A DNA stretch of 64,000 bases from the NCBI RefSeq assembly GCF_017814945.1, contig NZ_JAGIPX010000017.1:1-64000 (forward strand). Reading direction: 5' to 3'. Positions 16,030-25,740 of the stretch are shown piece by piece. The notes under the pieces were generated by a model, which saw only the letters and a list, made by a program, of their open reading frames with translations, was not told the DNA's origin and did no database searches. Positions within the stretch are counted from its first letter, which is position 1. Every line of letters starts with the position of its first letter. The DNA is from Paraburkholderia sp. LEh10 (GTDB lineage Bacteria; Pseudomonadota; Gammaproteobacteria; Burkholderiales; Burkholderiaceae). The position numbers and the translations under genes were made by a program.

Positions 16030-17631
16030 CTAGACGACACCCGTCGGGCCACCCAGCACGATGCGCACCTTGCGCGCCAGTTCCGCGCGACGATAGGGCT
16101 TGTGAACGATGTCGAACTCCTTGCCATTCGCATCCGTGCGTTCGAGCGACGCATCCGCGTAACCCGTCGTCAGCAGCACCTTGATCTTCGGGCGCAGGCG
16201 CCGCGCCTCGCGTGCGAGCATCACGCCGTTCATGTTGCCGGGCATGATGAGATCGGTGAACAGCAGATCGATGGGCGCATCATCTTGCAGAACCTCCATC
16301 GCGTCCTTCGTGTTCAGCGCGACACGCGTGCGGTAGCCGATTTGCTCCAGCATCGCCTGCGCGACTTCCGCCACTTCGACGCGGTCGTCGACGATCAGAA
16401 TCATTTCGTGGCCCGCCTTCTCGACTGCTTTCGGCGCGCACGGACGGCGTTGCGCATTGCCTTCCACCGCCGGGAAATACAGCCGCAACGTCGTGCCGAC
16501 ATTCGGCTCCGAATACAGGTTCACCGCACCGCCCGACTGCTTCGCAAAACCGTAGACCATCGACAGCCCGAGCCCCGTGCCCTTGCCTTCGCCCTTCGTC
16601 GTGAAGAACGGGTCCATCACCCTGTCGAGAATCCCGGCAGGAATGCCGCAACCGTTATCGGAGATCGCAATCGTTACGTAGCGGCCCGGCCGCAGATCGG
16701 CGAAGCCGATCACCTCCTGCTGATCGAGCTCGACCGTTTCCGTGCGCACCGTCACCATGCCGTCGCGCCGCGCGGCGAGCGCATCGCGTGCATTGAGCAG
16801 CACGTTGAGCAAGGCCACTTCGAGCTGGGTCGAATCGACGCGGCAATTGCCGAGACCTTCTTCGTATTCTGTTTTCAGCGAGATGTTGCCGCCCAACGTG
16901 CGGCGTGCGAGCTCTACCATGCTGTCGGCGAGCGTATTCAGGTTGACGGTGCGCCCGACGAGTTTCTGCTTGCGCGCAAATGCAAGCAGTTGCTGTGTCA
17001 ACGTCGTCGCCCTCGCGACCGCGCCTCGAATGCGGTCGAGACTCTGCGACATCACCGCCCTTTCCGCGTGGCCTTCGATACCCGTCTGCAACACGTCCAC
17101 ATAGCCCGCCATCACTTGCAGCAGATTGTTGAAGTCGTGCGCGATGCCGCCCGTCAGCTGCCCTAGCGCCTCCATCTTTTGCGCCTGATGCAGTGCGTCT
17201 TCCGCGTCGCGGCGGCGGCTCACGTCGAGATGCGAGCCGAAGAAATACACGAGTTCGCCCTGCTCGTTGAACACAGGCGAGATGAACAGCGCGTTCCAGA
17301 ATGTCGAGCCGTCCTTGCGATAGTTGAGGATCTCCGTTGCGAGCTCGCGCCGGTCGGCGACGGCGCTGCGCACTTCGTCGATGGTCGCGCGATCCGTTTC
17401 CGGTCCTTGCAGAAATCGGCAGTTGCTGCCGATGATTTCACTCAGCTCGTAACCCGTCATGCGCAGAAACGCATGATTCGCGAAGATCACGGGATTGTCG
17501 GGCAGATGCGGGTCGGTGACGATCATCGGCATGCATGTCGTCGACACCGCGGCAAAGAAAATATCGTCCCGATGATCGCTGATCCGGTGTTCGCCGCTTC
17601 GAATGGTCGTTAAAGTACGATTGGTGTCCAT
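16030..17631 (-). CDS. LOV-domain hybrid histidine kinase with receiver domain
   Basis: This 533-aa soluble protein has the order LOV/PAS (about 25-140), HisKA (about 150-215), HATPase (about 265-388) and receiver (about 409-528). The LOV signature GSNCRFLQG contains the photoactive cysteine C71, so flavin binding and blue-light sensing are expected. The phospho-accepting His is H165 in AHDFNNLL, the ATP-lid motifs are DNGCGIP and GKGTGLGLS, and the receiver has D460 and K511. The architecture and length match the LOV-HK-RR proteins of Pseudomonas syringae. No TM helix is seen. No separate response regulator is adjacent, but a diguanylate cyclase gene follows. Confidence 0.94.
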   Translation of the reverse strand: MDTNRTLTTIRSGEHRISDHRDDIFFAAVSTTCMPMIVTDPHLPDNPVIFANHAFLRMTGYELSEIIGSNCRFLQGPETDRATIDEVRSAVADRRELATEILNYRKDGSTFWNALFISPVFNEQGELVYFFGSHLDVSRRRDAEDALHQAQKMEALGQLTGGIAHDFNNLLQVMAGYVDVLQTGIEGHAERAVMSQSLDRIRGAVARATTLTQQLLAFARKQKLVGRTVNLNTLADSMVELARRTLGGNISLKTEYEEGLGNCRVDSTQLEVALLNVLLNARDALAARRDGMVTVRTETVELDQQEVIGFADLRPGRYVTIAISDNGCGIPAGILDRVMDPFFTTKGEGKGTGLGLSMVYGFAKQSGGAVNLYSEPNVGTTLRLYFPAVEGNAQRRPCAPKAVEKAGHEMILIVDDRVEVAEVAQAMLEQIGYRTRVALNTKDAMEVLQDDAPIDLLFTDLIMPGNMNGVMLAREARRLRPKIKVLLTTGYADASLERTDANGKEFDIVHKPYRRAELARKVRIVLGGPTGVV

Positions 17632-17942
17632 GGCAATTGACGCAGTCAGGTGCGATAGGCCACGGTTCTTTCGCTCGGCTCTTTACGTGGGCAGTTCACA
17701 CCCCGGTTGAAAAGAAAACCGCGGCGATCTGCACTGACCGATGCGGAATTGCTATGCGTGATGTGATGCGAAATCCATGCCGGTACGGAAAGCGGCATGA
17801 ATTCCGCGAGGACTGGCCGCTGAAAAAGCAAGAGTTACCGCGCAGTGCCCAATTCGCGTCATTACGCAGCGCAATAGCCCGATCATGGATTTGCAAAAAG
17901 AAACGGCCCCTAGAAAAATTTTCAACCGGCCTTCATGTGTAT
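17632..17942. other. Intergenic region, no gene seen
   Basis: This 311-bp region lies upstream of the LOV kinase and downstream of the lipocalin gene. No supported ORF. On the minus strand, just past the lipocalin stop, a weak GGCC/GGCC pairing is followed by TTTCTTTTT, a possible weak terminator. The rest presumably holds the LOV kinase promoter. Confidence 0.45.
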
Positions 17943-18539
17943 TCATTGCTGCGTTTTGCGCAGCATTGACAGGTCATAACCCAGCGCACGGACCCGCTCG
18001 AGCAGTGCATGCTGCAATTCGGCCGCGGGCCTGGCCTCGCGCGTAAGAATCCATAGGTACGTCCCCGTCGGTTCGCCGACGATCGACCAGCCATAGTCTT
18101 CGGCACGATCGAGCACCCAGTAGTCGCCGACGTAGAACGGGCCGAAGAACGACACCTTGAGCTTCGCATTGTTCGAGTCGGGCATCACACGCGCCTTGCC
18201 TCGCGCAATGCGCCGCGTGCCGTTCGCGCCGCCTTCGCGAGCCGTGTTGATCACGCTGATCAAGCCGTCGTCGCGTTTCGCGTAGACGGCCTTAACGAAA
18301 TCGCGGCCGTGTTCGAAAGGGTTGTCGTAGCGCGCGTACTCGTACCAATGTCCCGTGTAGCGGTCCAGATCGACGCTTCTCGCCGGTTCGGGCACGCGCT
18401 GGTTGCCCGCTTTTCTTCTCAAGCCGATTGCGCACGCGACGATCACGCCCACGGCGACGGCGGCCGCAACAGTGATCGCCGCGCGCATGTGGGCACTGCC
18501 GGGCCCGATATCCTGACGGTCAGTTCGTGAATCGTTCAT
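17943..18539 (-). CDS. Lipocalin (Blc-like)
   Basis: The 198-aa product has a hydrophobic N-terminal segment (about residues 18-39, AAITVAAAVAVGVIVACAIG) that may anchor it to the inner membrane, then a lipocalin beta-barrel. The family signature G-x-W is seen in YTGHWYEYARYDNPFE (about 60-75), and YLWILTREA near 165 is the third conserved stretch. Bacterial lipocalins bind lysophospholipids or fatty acids at the envelope. There is no lipobox cysteine in the usual context. ATG 18539 is preferred over the upstream TTG 18566. Confidence 0.85.
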   Translation of the reverse strand: MNDSRTDRQDIGPGSAHMRAAITVAAAVAVGVIVACAIGLRRKAGNQRVPEPARSVDLDRYTGHWYEYARYDNPFEHGRDFVKAVYAKRDDGLISVINTAREGGANGTRRIARGKARVMPDSNNAKLKVSFFGPFYVGDYWVLDRAEDYGWSIVGEPTGTYLWILTREARPAAELQHALLERVRALGYDLSMLRKTQQ

Positions 18540-18732
18540 CGGACAAGAACCTCGACGCGATGACAAAGCCGTTTAGACCTTACGCGTGTGAAAAGTTTTC
18601 CCCATCCCATGTCAGCGATATGAATGCGTACTGGCGAGGTCGCAACGCAAATTTGCATTAGCCGCTATGCTCTCTTTTCTGCATTTCTGACCGGCTGTAT
18701 CAAACCACTCACTGCTATTCGCGGAGTCGACC

Positions 18733-19728
18733 ATGCAATATCGCAAATTCGGCAATACTGGCCTTACTGTTTCGCGTTTATGTCTCGGTACGATGACCTT
18801 CGGCTTGCAAACCGAAGAAGAAGTATCGCGCGGCATTCTCGACAAGGCGACGGACGCGGGCGTGAATTTCATCGATACCGCCGATGTCTATCCGTTAGGC
18901 GGCGGCGAGAACCTCGCGGGCCGCACGGAGGAGATCATCGGACGCTGGCTCAAAGGCAAGCGCGACCGCTTCATTCTCGCGACGAAAGCCGTCGGCAAGG
19001 TCGGCCCGCATCCGTGGAACCAGGGTGCATCGCGCAAGCATCTGCTCGATGCAATCGATGCGTCGCTGCGCCGCCTGGGCACCGACTACGTCGATCTGTA
19101 CCAGTTGCATTCCGACGACCGCGATACGCCGCTCGACGAAACGCTGGAAGCGCTCGATGTGATCGTGCGTTCGGGCAAGGCTCGCTATATCGGCGTGTCG
19201 AACTATCTGGCGTACCGGCTCGCGCGCATGCTGGGCCGCGCCGACGTGCTGCGCACCGCGCGCTTCGTCTCGGTGCAGCCGCGCTACAACCTGCTGTTCC
19301 GGCAGATCGAGCGCGAACTGCTGCCGCTCGCCGACGAGGAAGGACTGGCCGTGATTCCGTATAACCCGCTTGCAGGCGGGCTGCTGACGGGCAAGCATCG
19401 TCACGACGCGAAGCCCTCGGAAGGACGCTTTACCGAAACGGTCGGCAAGGCGGGCGCGATGTATGCGGAGCGCTACTGGCACGAGCGCGAGTTCAAGACC
19501 ATCGACGCGCTGCGCGACATCGTTGCGAAGTCAGGCGAGCCGATGACGCGAACAGCAATCGCATGGGTGCTGGCGAATCCCACCATCACGTCGGCGATCA
19601 TCGGTGCGAGCCGCGTCGAGCAGTTGAACGATTCGCTCGCCGCCGTCGACCATGCACTCGACCCGGAGCTCAAGAAAGCGCTCGACGATGCAACCGTCGA
19701 GTACCGTTGGGGCGATGCGCCGCGTTGA
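18733..19728 (+). CDS. Aldo/keto reductase
   Basis: This 331-aa (alpha/beta)8-barrel oxidoreductase reduces carbonyl substrates with NADPH. The catalytic tetrad is visible: D48 in NFIDTAD, Y53, K85 in ILATK and H126 in YQLHSDD. The C-terminal cofactor loop IIGASRVEQLNDSL is conserved. It resembles the AKR11/YajO-type subfamily. Standalone gene, divergent from the lipocalin. Substrate unknown. Confidence 0.93.
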   Translation: MQYRKFGNTGLTVSRLCLGTMTFGLQTEEEVSRGILDKATDAGVNFIDTADVYPLGGGENLAGRTEEIIGRWLKGKRDRFILATKAVGKVGPHPWNQGASRKHLLDAIDASLRRLGTDYVDLYQLHSDDRDTPLDETLEALDVIVRSGKARYIGVSNYLAYRLARMLGRADVLRTARFVSVQPRYNLLFRQIERELLPLADEEGLAVIPYNPLAGGLLTGKHRHDAKPSEGRFTETVGKAGAMYAERYWHEREFKTIDALRDIVAKSGEPMTRTAIAWVLANPTITSAIIGASRVEQLNDSLAAVDHALDPELKKALDDATVEYRWGDAPR

Positions 19729-19737
19729 GCTTCGAAC

Positions 19738-19762
19738 GCTGCGCTAGCGTCCGTAGCGCAGC
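19738..19762. terminator. Hairpin at convergent AKR/PEBP gene ends
   Basis: GCTGCGCTA (19738-19746), loop of 7 nt, TAGCGCAGC (19754-19762). It overlaps the stop codon of the minus-strand gene. No strong T-run, so the terminator role is inferred from position. Confidence 0.55.
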
Positions 19763-20316
19763 ACGGTGCTGCTCGCGGCCAGCACATGACCCGTGACGGC
19801 TGCGAGAAACGCATCGTGATTCAGGTTGGGCGGCAACGCATCCTGCGCGAGATCGAGTGCATACACCTGCAGTACGTAGTGATGCGGTACGTCGCCGACG
19901 GGCGGGCACGGGCCGTAATAGCCGGGCTGCCCCGTACGGTTGATGCCGCTCACGCTGCCAGTGGGCGCGGGCGCGCCATGCGCCATCGAGTTCGTCGAAG
20001 CGGGAATGCCGTACAGCACCCAATGAATCACGCCGATGCCTTTCGCGCCGTCTGGATCGAAAAGCGTCACCGCGAAGCTGCGCGTGCCCGCAGGCGCGTT
20101 GCGCCACTGCGCGGCGGGCGTCTGATTGGCGCCGCCGCAATTGTTCGCGCTCGCCGCGTGGCTCGAATCGATCGTGCCGCCGTCGGGCGTACCCGGCGAC
20201 GTCACTTCGAAGGCCTCGGCTGCGAACCCCTGCGCGAACGCCGCCGACAGCGCGACACCTGGCGCGGCGCGTAGCAAGGCACGGCACGCGAGCCGGATAT
20301 CAGAGAAAGTTTTCAT
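19744..20316 (-). CDS. YbhB/YbcL-family (PEBP-like) exported protein
   Basis: This 190-aa protein has a signal peptide over about residues 1-35 (ending GFAAEAF) and a phosphatidylethanolamine-binding-protein-like domain. Family stretches are AVTLFDPDGAKG (about 88-99), HWVLYGIP, the Gly-rich YYGPCPPVGDVPHHY block and HVLAASSTVLRYGR at the end. Biochemical role is not established for bacterial members. ATG 20316 with GGAG upstream is preferred to GTG 20337. Confidence 0.9.
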   Translation of the reverse strand: MKTFSDIRLACRALLRAAPGVALSAAFAQGFAAEAFEVTSPGTPDGGTIDSSHAASANNCGGANQTPAAQWRNAPAGTRSFAVTLFDPDGAKGIGVIHWVLYGIPASTNSMAHGAPAPTGSVSGINRTGQPGYYGPCPPVGDVPHHYVLQVYALDLAQDALPPNLNHDAFLAAVTGHVLAASSTVLRYGR

Positions 20317-20423
20317 TGGACGGCTCCGTCGAAACACGCGCGGTCGCCCCTATGCGGCCGCCGTCGAGCAAACGAACCAGGCCTTCCGTTTATTCCCCTA
20401 TTTCGCGCGCGTTGGCCGCGACC

Positions 20424-21221
20424 TTAGCGGAACGCGCCCGTCTCGCGGTTCGCTTGCGGCAACTGCCGCGTCTCGCGCACCGACTTCGGTTGCCAGAGCT
20501 TCGCGCCGCCTACGATGCCCGCCGCGTTCGGCACGACGGCCACGTTCGGCGGCAGCTTGAACGTGAGCCGCGCCGCGTTGCCGCCGCCAATCCACAGCCG
20601 GTCGTAATTGACGAGTGCGGCAAGAATGCCGATCACCTTCTCGACGCGCCGGTTCCAGCGCTTGTTGCCCGCTTTCTCGCGCGCTGCGTTGCCGATGTAC
20701 TCGTCATAGGTGCGGCTCTTGCTGACGGGATGATGCGCAAGCTCCAGATGCGGCATCAACTCGCCGTCGCGAAAGAGCGCCGTGCCCGCGCCCGTGCCGA
20801 GCGTCAGCACCAACTCGATGCCGTGTCCTTCGATCGCCGCGAAGCCTTGCATCTCGGCATCGTTGATCATGCGCACGGGCAGGCCGCCCACCCGCGCCGT
20901 GAGCTTGTCCGCGAGCGCAAAGCCGTACCATTCCTTGCCGCCGAGATTCGGCGCAGTGAGCACGCAGTTCTCGCGCACGACGCCCGGAAAGCCGATCGAC
21001 ATCAACGTCGGATGATGCGTGCCGACAAGCGGCTGCACCAGCGCTGCAAGCGTGTCGACGAGCTGTTCCGGCGCACAGGGATGCGGCGTCGCCACACGCA
21101 CACGCTCGCTCTTCAGCGTGCCCTTTGCATCGACGACGGCTGCCTTCAGGCCCGTGCCGCCGACGTCGATCGCGAGTATCCGTTCATCGCCGCTTGCAGC
21201 GGCTGCTTTGCCTGTAGCCAA
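20424..21221 (-). CDS. ppgK: Polyphosphate glucokinase (ROK family)
   Basis: This 265-aa cytoplasmic kinase phosphorylates glucose to glucose-6-phosphate using polyphosphate. The N-terminal phosphate-binding DVGGTGLK (19-26), GFPGVV (78-82 region), ND (120-121) and LGTGAGTAL (141-149) fit the PPGK branch of ROK kinases, as does the length. The only start compatible with this length is TTG 21221, with AAAGGGG 6 bp upstream; ATG codons further upstream lie inside zwf. It is 40 bp after zwf and the last gene of the glucan-to-6-phosphogluconolactone operon. Confidence 0.88.
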   Translation of the reverse strand: MATGKAAAASGDERILAIDVGGTGLKAAVVDAKGTLKSERVRVATPHPCAPEQLVDTLAALVQPLVGTHHPTLMSIGFPGVVRENCVLTAPNLGGKEWYGFALADKLTARVGGLPVRMINDAEMQGFAAIEGHGIELVLTLGTGAGTALFRDGELMPHLELAHHPVSKSRTYDEYIGNAAREKAGNKRWNRRVEKVIGILAALVNYDRLWIGGGNAARLTFKLPPNVAVVPNAAGIVGGAKLWQPKSVRETRQLPQANRETGAFR

Positions 21222-21261
21222 AGTCGTCCCCTTTGATCCGAGGTTGTATCGAGTGTGGTGT

Positions 21262-22866
21262 TCATCGTGTCGCGTCGTGCAGCGGCCGCCATGCGCGGCC
21301 ATCGCGTGCAAGCAGTTCATCGGCCTGCGCGGGACCGCAGCTGCCCGCCGCATAACCATGCACGGGCAACGCACCGCCTTCGGGATGCAGCACGCGATCG
21401 ACGATACACCAGCTCGACTCGATGCTGTCGGCGCGCTGGAACAGCGTCGCGTCACCCAGCATGCAGTCGTAGAGCAGCGTTTCATAACCGACATTCGCGC
21501 GTTCGGCAAAGAAGTCGTCATAGTTGAACGCGGAGCGCGCCGCGCCGATCTGCATCGTCGGGCCGGGCACCTTCACGTTGAAGTCGAAGCGCGTGCCGTG
21601 CGCGGGATCGATGCTCAGCGTGAATACATTGGGCGTCAGCGTGTCGACGGGTGTGTCGCGGAACATCAGGAACGGCACGCGCTTCAGTTGCACGGCGATT
21701 TCCGTGCGTCGCGCCGTCATGCGCTTGCCGGTGCGAAGATAAAACGGCACGCCTGCCCAGCGCCAATTGTCGATGAACACGCGCGCGGCCGCATAGGTCT
21801 CCGTCGCGCTGTCGCGCGCGACATCGGGCTCTTCACGGTAAGCCACGCCCGCATCACCTTTTTCGTACTGGCCGAATACGACGTCGTTGGGAGTCAGCGG
21901 CTGGATCGCATCGAAGAGTTCGGCCTTCCGGTCGCGCACGGCTTCGGCGTCGAACGAGTTGGGCGGCTCGAGCGCGACCATCGCCAGCAACTGGAACAGA
22001 TGGTTCGGCACCATGTCGCGGAATGCGCCCGTCAGCTCGTAGAACTTGCCGCGCCGCTCCACGCCGAGTGTTTCCCCCGCGGTGATCTGCACGCTGTCGA
22101 TGTACTCGCGCCGCCACACCGGCTCGAACATCGCATTCGCGAAGCGCACGGCAAGAATGCTTTGCACCGTGTCCTTGCCGAGAAAATGATCGATGCGATA
22201 GACCTGTGACTCGCTTGCATGACGCAGAATATGCGCGTTCAGATCGCGTGCGGAAGCGAGGTCCGTGCCGAATGGCTTTTCGATCACGAGACGCCTGAAG
22301 CCGCCCTTGCCTGTGCCGTCTTTTTCGTCTTCCTTCAGCAGACCGTGCTTGCCGAGGCGCTCGACGATCGGCTTGAAAAAGCGCGCGCCGACGGCGAGAT
22401 AGAAAATCGCATTGCCGTGCGGCGTTTTGTCGATGCGCTGCTTGAGCGTCTCGAAGACGTCGTCGGTTTCGAACTCGCCCGCCAGGTACTCCATGCGCGA
22501 CGACAGCCAATGCCACGCGTTGTCGTCGATCTTGCCGGTATGAAACTCGCCCGCCTTGTCGGCCGCGAACTGTTGCAGCGACTGGCCGAGATCGTCGAGC
22601 CACGCTTTCGTTTCGCGCTCGCCGTGATTGACGCCGATGATGCGCATGCCGTCGTCGAGCAGACCGTCGACGCTCAGGTTGTACAGCGAGGGCGTCAACA
22701 GCCGCTTGGTGAGGTCGCCGCCCGCGCCGAAGATGACCAGCATGCACGGCGGCGCGGGCTGCTTGCCGACGGGCCCCGCCGAAGCGGGATGCGGCCCGGC
22801 GTCGAGCTTGCAGCTCGCGGGCTGGGCGCTCGATGAAGCGTTGGTGTCCTTCGCGTCATTGGACAT
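21262..22866 (-). CDS. zwf: Glucose-6-phosphate 1-dehydrogenase
   Basis: This 534-aa enzyme oxidises glucose-6-phosphate to 6-phosphogluconolactone with NAD(P)+, feeding the Entner-Doudoroff and pentose phosphate routes. The cofactor motif GAGGDLTKR (47-55), the active-site RIDHFLGK (224-231) and the EKPFG stretch are all present. The N-terminus has about 38 extra residues rich in Ala, Pro and Ser. It lies between a glucosidase gene and ppgK, so its substrate can be made by the next gene product. Confidence 0.97.
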   Translation of the reverse strand: MSNDAKDTNASSSAQPASCKLDAGPHPASAGPVGKQPAPPCMLVIFGAGGDLTKRLLTPSLYNLSVDGLLDDGMRIIGVNHGERETKAWLDDLGQSLQQFAADKAGEFHTGKIDDNAWHWLSSRMEYLAGEFETDDVFETLKQRIDKTPHGNAIFYLAVGARFFKPIVERLGKHGLLKEDEKDGTGKGGFRRLVIEKPFGTDLASARDLNAHILRHASESQVYRIDHFLGKDTVQSILAVRFANAMFEPVWRREYIDSVQITAGETLGVERRGKFYELTGAFRDMVPNHLFQLLAMVALEPPNSFDAEAVRDRKAELFDAIQPLTPNDVVFGQYEKGDAGVAYREEPDVARDSATETYAAARVFIDNWRWAGVPFYLRTGKRMTARRTEIAVQLKRVPFLMFRDTPVDTLTPNVFTLSIDPAHGTRFDFNVKVPGPTMQIGAARSAFNYDDFFAERANVGYETLLYDCMLGDATLFQRADSIESSWCIVDRVLHPEGGALPVHGYAAGSCGPAQADELLARDGRAWRPLHDATR

Positions 22867-22948
22867 GGCACCCTCTTCGATGAATGAGCGATGAATGAGC
22901 GATACGAACTGGCGATAGCTGAAAGACCCGCCGCAACCTCGCTGCGAT

Positions 22949-25684
22949 CTATTTCACGGCGGCGGCAACGCGCTCGGATTCCGGCACCTCGCCTGTCGCC
23001 GGCACGATCCCCGAGCTGGCAAGCTCGCGCGGCTGCAACAGCAGCGCGACGAGCCCCGTCCAGCCCGTCTGATGCGACGCGCCCACGCCGCGTCCATTGT
23101 CGCCGTGAAAGTACTCGTGAAAGAGCACGAGATCCTGCGAGCGCGGGTCCGCCTGCAACAACGGATACGCGGCCATCACGGGACGTTCGTTGTTCGCGTC
23201 CTTCAGGAACAGCGTGGTGGTGCGCCGCGCGAGCGCATCGGCGATCTCGGCCAGCGACAGCTTGTTGCCCGAACCCGTCGGGTACTCGACCCGGAAATCG
23301 TCGCCGTAGTAGCGATGAAACTCATACAGCGACTCGATCAGCAGATAGTTGACGGGCATCCATACCGGCCCGCGCCAGTTCGAATTGCCGCCGAATACGC
23401 GCGAATCCGATTCGGCGGGCAGATACTTCACGCAAAAGCTCTGGCCGTCGTGCCGATAGACATACGGATGATCGCGATGCACGCGCGACAATGCGCGCAC
23501 GCCATGATCGGACAGGAACTCGGCTTCGTCGAGCGCGCGCTTGAGCAGCGCCTTCATCCGGTGTCCGCGCAGCAGCGAAAGCAGCAACGCGTTGCCGCGC
23601 CCCGGCTCGTTCCAGCGCGACACGAGCCGCGCGAGATCGGGCCGGTTACGCAAGAACCATACGAGGCGATCGCGCAGACCCGGCAGCGAGCCATGCAGCC
23701 GCTCTTCGAGCACATGAACGGCGAGCAGCGGAATCAGGCCCACAATGGAGCGCACGCGCATCGGCACGCTGGAGCCGTCGGGCAGCCGCAGCTTGTCGTA
23801 GAAGAACTCGTCCTCGCCGTCCCACAGGCCCGTATCGCAGCCGTCCTCGCAACTCACCGCCTGCGCGATGTACAGGAAGTGCTCGAAGAACTTCACGCCG
23901 ATATCGACGAATACGTGGTTCGCAAACGCGAGTTCGAGCGCGATGCGCATCAGGTCCAGCGCATACGCGGCCATCCATGCCGTGCCGTCCGCCTGATCGA
24001 TGTGACCGCCCGTCGGCAGCGGCGACGAACGGTCGAAAATGCCGACGTTGTCGAGCCCGAGAAAGCCGCCCTGGAAAATATTGCGGCCGTCCGCGTCCTT
24101 GCGGTTCACCCACCACGCGAAGTTGAGCAGCAGCTTGTGAAAGACGAGCTCGAGAAAATCGCGGTCGCCTTTGCCCGTCAGCGCGCGATCGATTTCATAG
24201 ACGCGCCACGCGGCCCATGCATGCACGGGCGGATTGGCATCGCTGAACGCCCATTCGTAGGCGGGAATCTGTCCGTTCGGATGCATGTAGCGGTCTTTCA
24301 CGAGCAGCAGCAACTGGCGTTTTGCAAACGCGGGATCGATCAACGCGAACGCCGCCGCATGAAACGCAAGGTCCCACGATGCGTACCACGGGTACTCCCA
24401 CTTGTCGGGCATCGATACGATGTCGGCATTGCACAGATGCCGCCAGTCGCGGTTGCGGCCCTGCTTGCGCGACGCGGGCGGCGTGGGCTGCGCCGGATCG
24501 CCGTCCATCCAGCGCTGCACGTCGAACTGGTAGTACTGCTTCGACCACAGCATGCCCGCCAGCGCCTGGCGCTGCACGAGCCGCTCGTCCGCGCCCGCGA
24601 TATCCTGCTGCAACGCCGCATAGAACGCATCGGCTTCGGCGATGCGCAGCGCGAACAGCTCGTCCGCATCGAGGGGCGCTTCGTCGACGGCGAACTCGGG
24701 CCGCCAGCGCAGATAGACGACGGCCGCACCGTGCGGCGGCAGATTGAGGGGCACGTGCGCAGCCGCCTTCGTCCCCTCGTCGCGCCGTATCGCATTCATG
24801 TCGCCATGCACGATGTAGTCGTTGAAGCCATCCTTGAATGGGCCTTTAGCGTCGATGTCGAAATGACGCCTGACGTTCGTGTCGTTCTCGCAGAAGATCC
24901 ATTCGAGCACTGTCGTGTCGGGCGACCATGCCGTCACGATGATCGGCTCGTGACCGGGATGCGTGCCGAGTAGACGCGTGACGCCGTGCACCGTTTCTTT
25001 CGCGAGCCTGGGGCGCCCCTCGACCTCTTTCCACGACCACCTGTTGCGCGCCCAGATCTGCGGCAGAAGATCGAGCGACGCGGACTCGTCCGCGCGATTC
25101 TCGACGGTGACGCGCATCACGATGTCTTCAGGCGTGTTCTTTGCGTATTCGACGGTCACGTCGAAATAGCGCAGGTCGTCGAACACGCCCGTATCGAGCA
25201 CCTCATATTCGGGCATATCCGCCCCGCGCCGCGCGTTCTCTTCGACGAGATCCTGATACGGAAACGCGGCATGCGGGTACTTGTACAGCATGCGCATATA
25301 GGAGTGCGTCGGCGTGCCGTCCACATAGAAGTACAGTTCCTTGACGTCCTCGCCGTGGTTGCCTTCCTGATTCGTGAGACCGAACAGCCGCTCCTTCAGG
25401 ATGGGATCGATGCGGTTCCACATCGCGATCGATACGCACCAGTTCAGCGTGTCGTCGCCGAATCCGCCTATGCCGTCCTCGCCCCAGCGGTACGCGCGGC
25501 TGCGCGCGTGATCGTGCGGGAAATAGTCCCATGCGGTGCCGTTCGCGCTGTAGTCCTCGCGCACCGTGCCCCACTGCCGCTCGCTCAGATACGGACCCCA
25601 GCGCTGCCATCGCGCGCACTCGCTCGTGTGCAGGCGTATCCCTTCAACGGTTGAAAGCAGATTTTCGGCGCGCAGCACGGGCAT
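22949..25684 (-). CDS. GH63-like glucosidase (MGH1-type)
   Basis: This 911-aa protein resembles the large bacterial glucosidases with an (alpha/alpha)6 barrel related to GH63 mannosyl-oligosaccharide glucosidase. Marker stretches are YLSERQWGTVREDYSANG and DALTYDHARSRAYRWGEDG-like sequence near the N-terminus, the central NPPVHAWAAWRVYEI, and FGGNSNWRGPVWMPVNYLL near 740. No signal peptide, so it acts in the cytoplasm. It likely releases glucose from alpha-glucosides. ATG 25684 has AAGGA upstream; the GTG at 25720 is less likely. It is 56 bp after the debranching-type gene. Confidence 0.87.
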   Translation of the reverse strand: MPVLRAENLLSTVEGIRLHTSECARWQRWGPYLSERQWGTVREDYSANGTAWDYFPHDHARSRAYRWGEDGIGGFGDDTLNWCVSIAMWNRIDPILKERLFGLTNQEGNHGEDVKELYFYVDGTPTHSYMRMLYKYPHAAFPYQDLVEENARRGADMPEYEVLDTGVFDDLRYFDVTVEYAKNTPEDIVMRVTVENRADESASLDLLPQIWARNRWSWKEVEGRPRLAKETVHGVTRLLGTHPGHEPIIVTAWSPDTTVLEWIFCENDTNVRRHFDIDAKGPFKDGFNDYIVHGDMNAIRRDEGTKAAAHVPLNLPPHGAAVVYLRWRPEFAVDEAPLDADELFALRIAEADAFYAALQQDIAGADERLVQRQALAGMLWSKQYYQFDVQRWMDGDPAQPTPPASRKQGRNRDWRHLCNADIVSMPDKWEYPWYASWDLAFHAAAFALIDPAFAKRQLLLLVKDRYMHPNGQIPAYEWAFSDANPPVHAWAAWRVYEIDRALTGKGDRDFLELVFHKLLLNFAWWVNRKDADGRNIFQGGFLGLDNVGIFDRSSPLPTGGHIDQADGTAWMAAYALDLMRIALELAFANHVFVDIGVKFFEHFLYIAQAVSCEDGCDTGLWDGEDEFFYDKLRLPDGSSVPMRVRSIVGLIPLLAVHVLEERLHGSLPGLRDRLVWFLRNRPDLARLVSRWNEPGRGNALLLSLLRGHRMKALLKRALDEAEFLSDHGVRALSRVHRDHPYVYRHDGQSFCVKYLPAESDSRVFGGNSNWRGPVWMPVNYLLIESLYEFHRYYGDDFRVEYPTGSGNKLSLAEIADALARRTTTLFLKDANNERPVMAAYPLLQADPRSQDLVLFHEYFHGDNGRGVGASHQTGWTGLVALLLQPRELASSGIVPATGEVPESERVAAAVK

Positions 25685-25740
25685 GGCAGCGTCCTTCGTC
25701 TCGGGTTGACGGCGGGACACTCATCGTAGCGCGGAATGGG

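Noticed and set aside
23072..24973. 633-aa plus-strand ORF antisense to the GH63-like gene
   Set aside because: Same shadow pattern, no recognisable domain.
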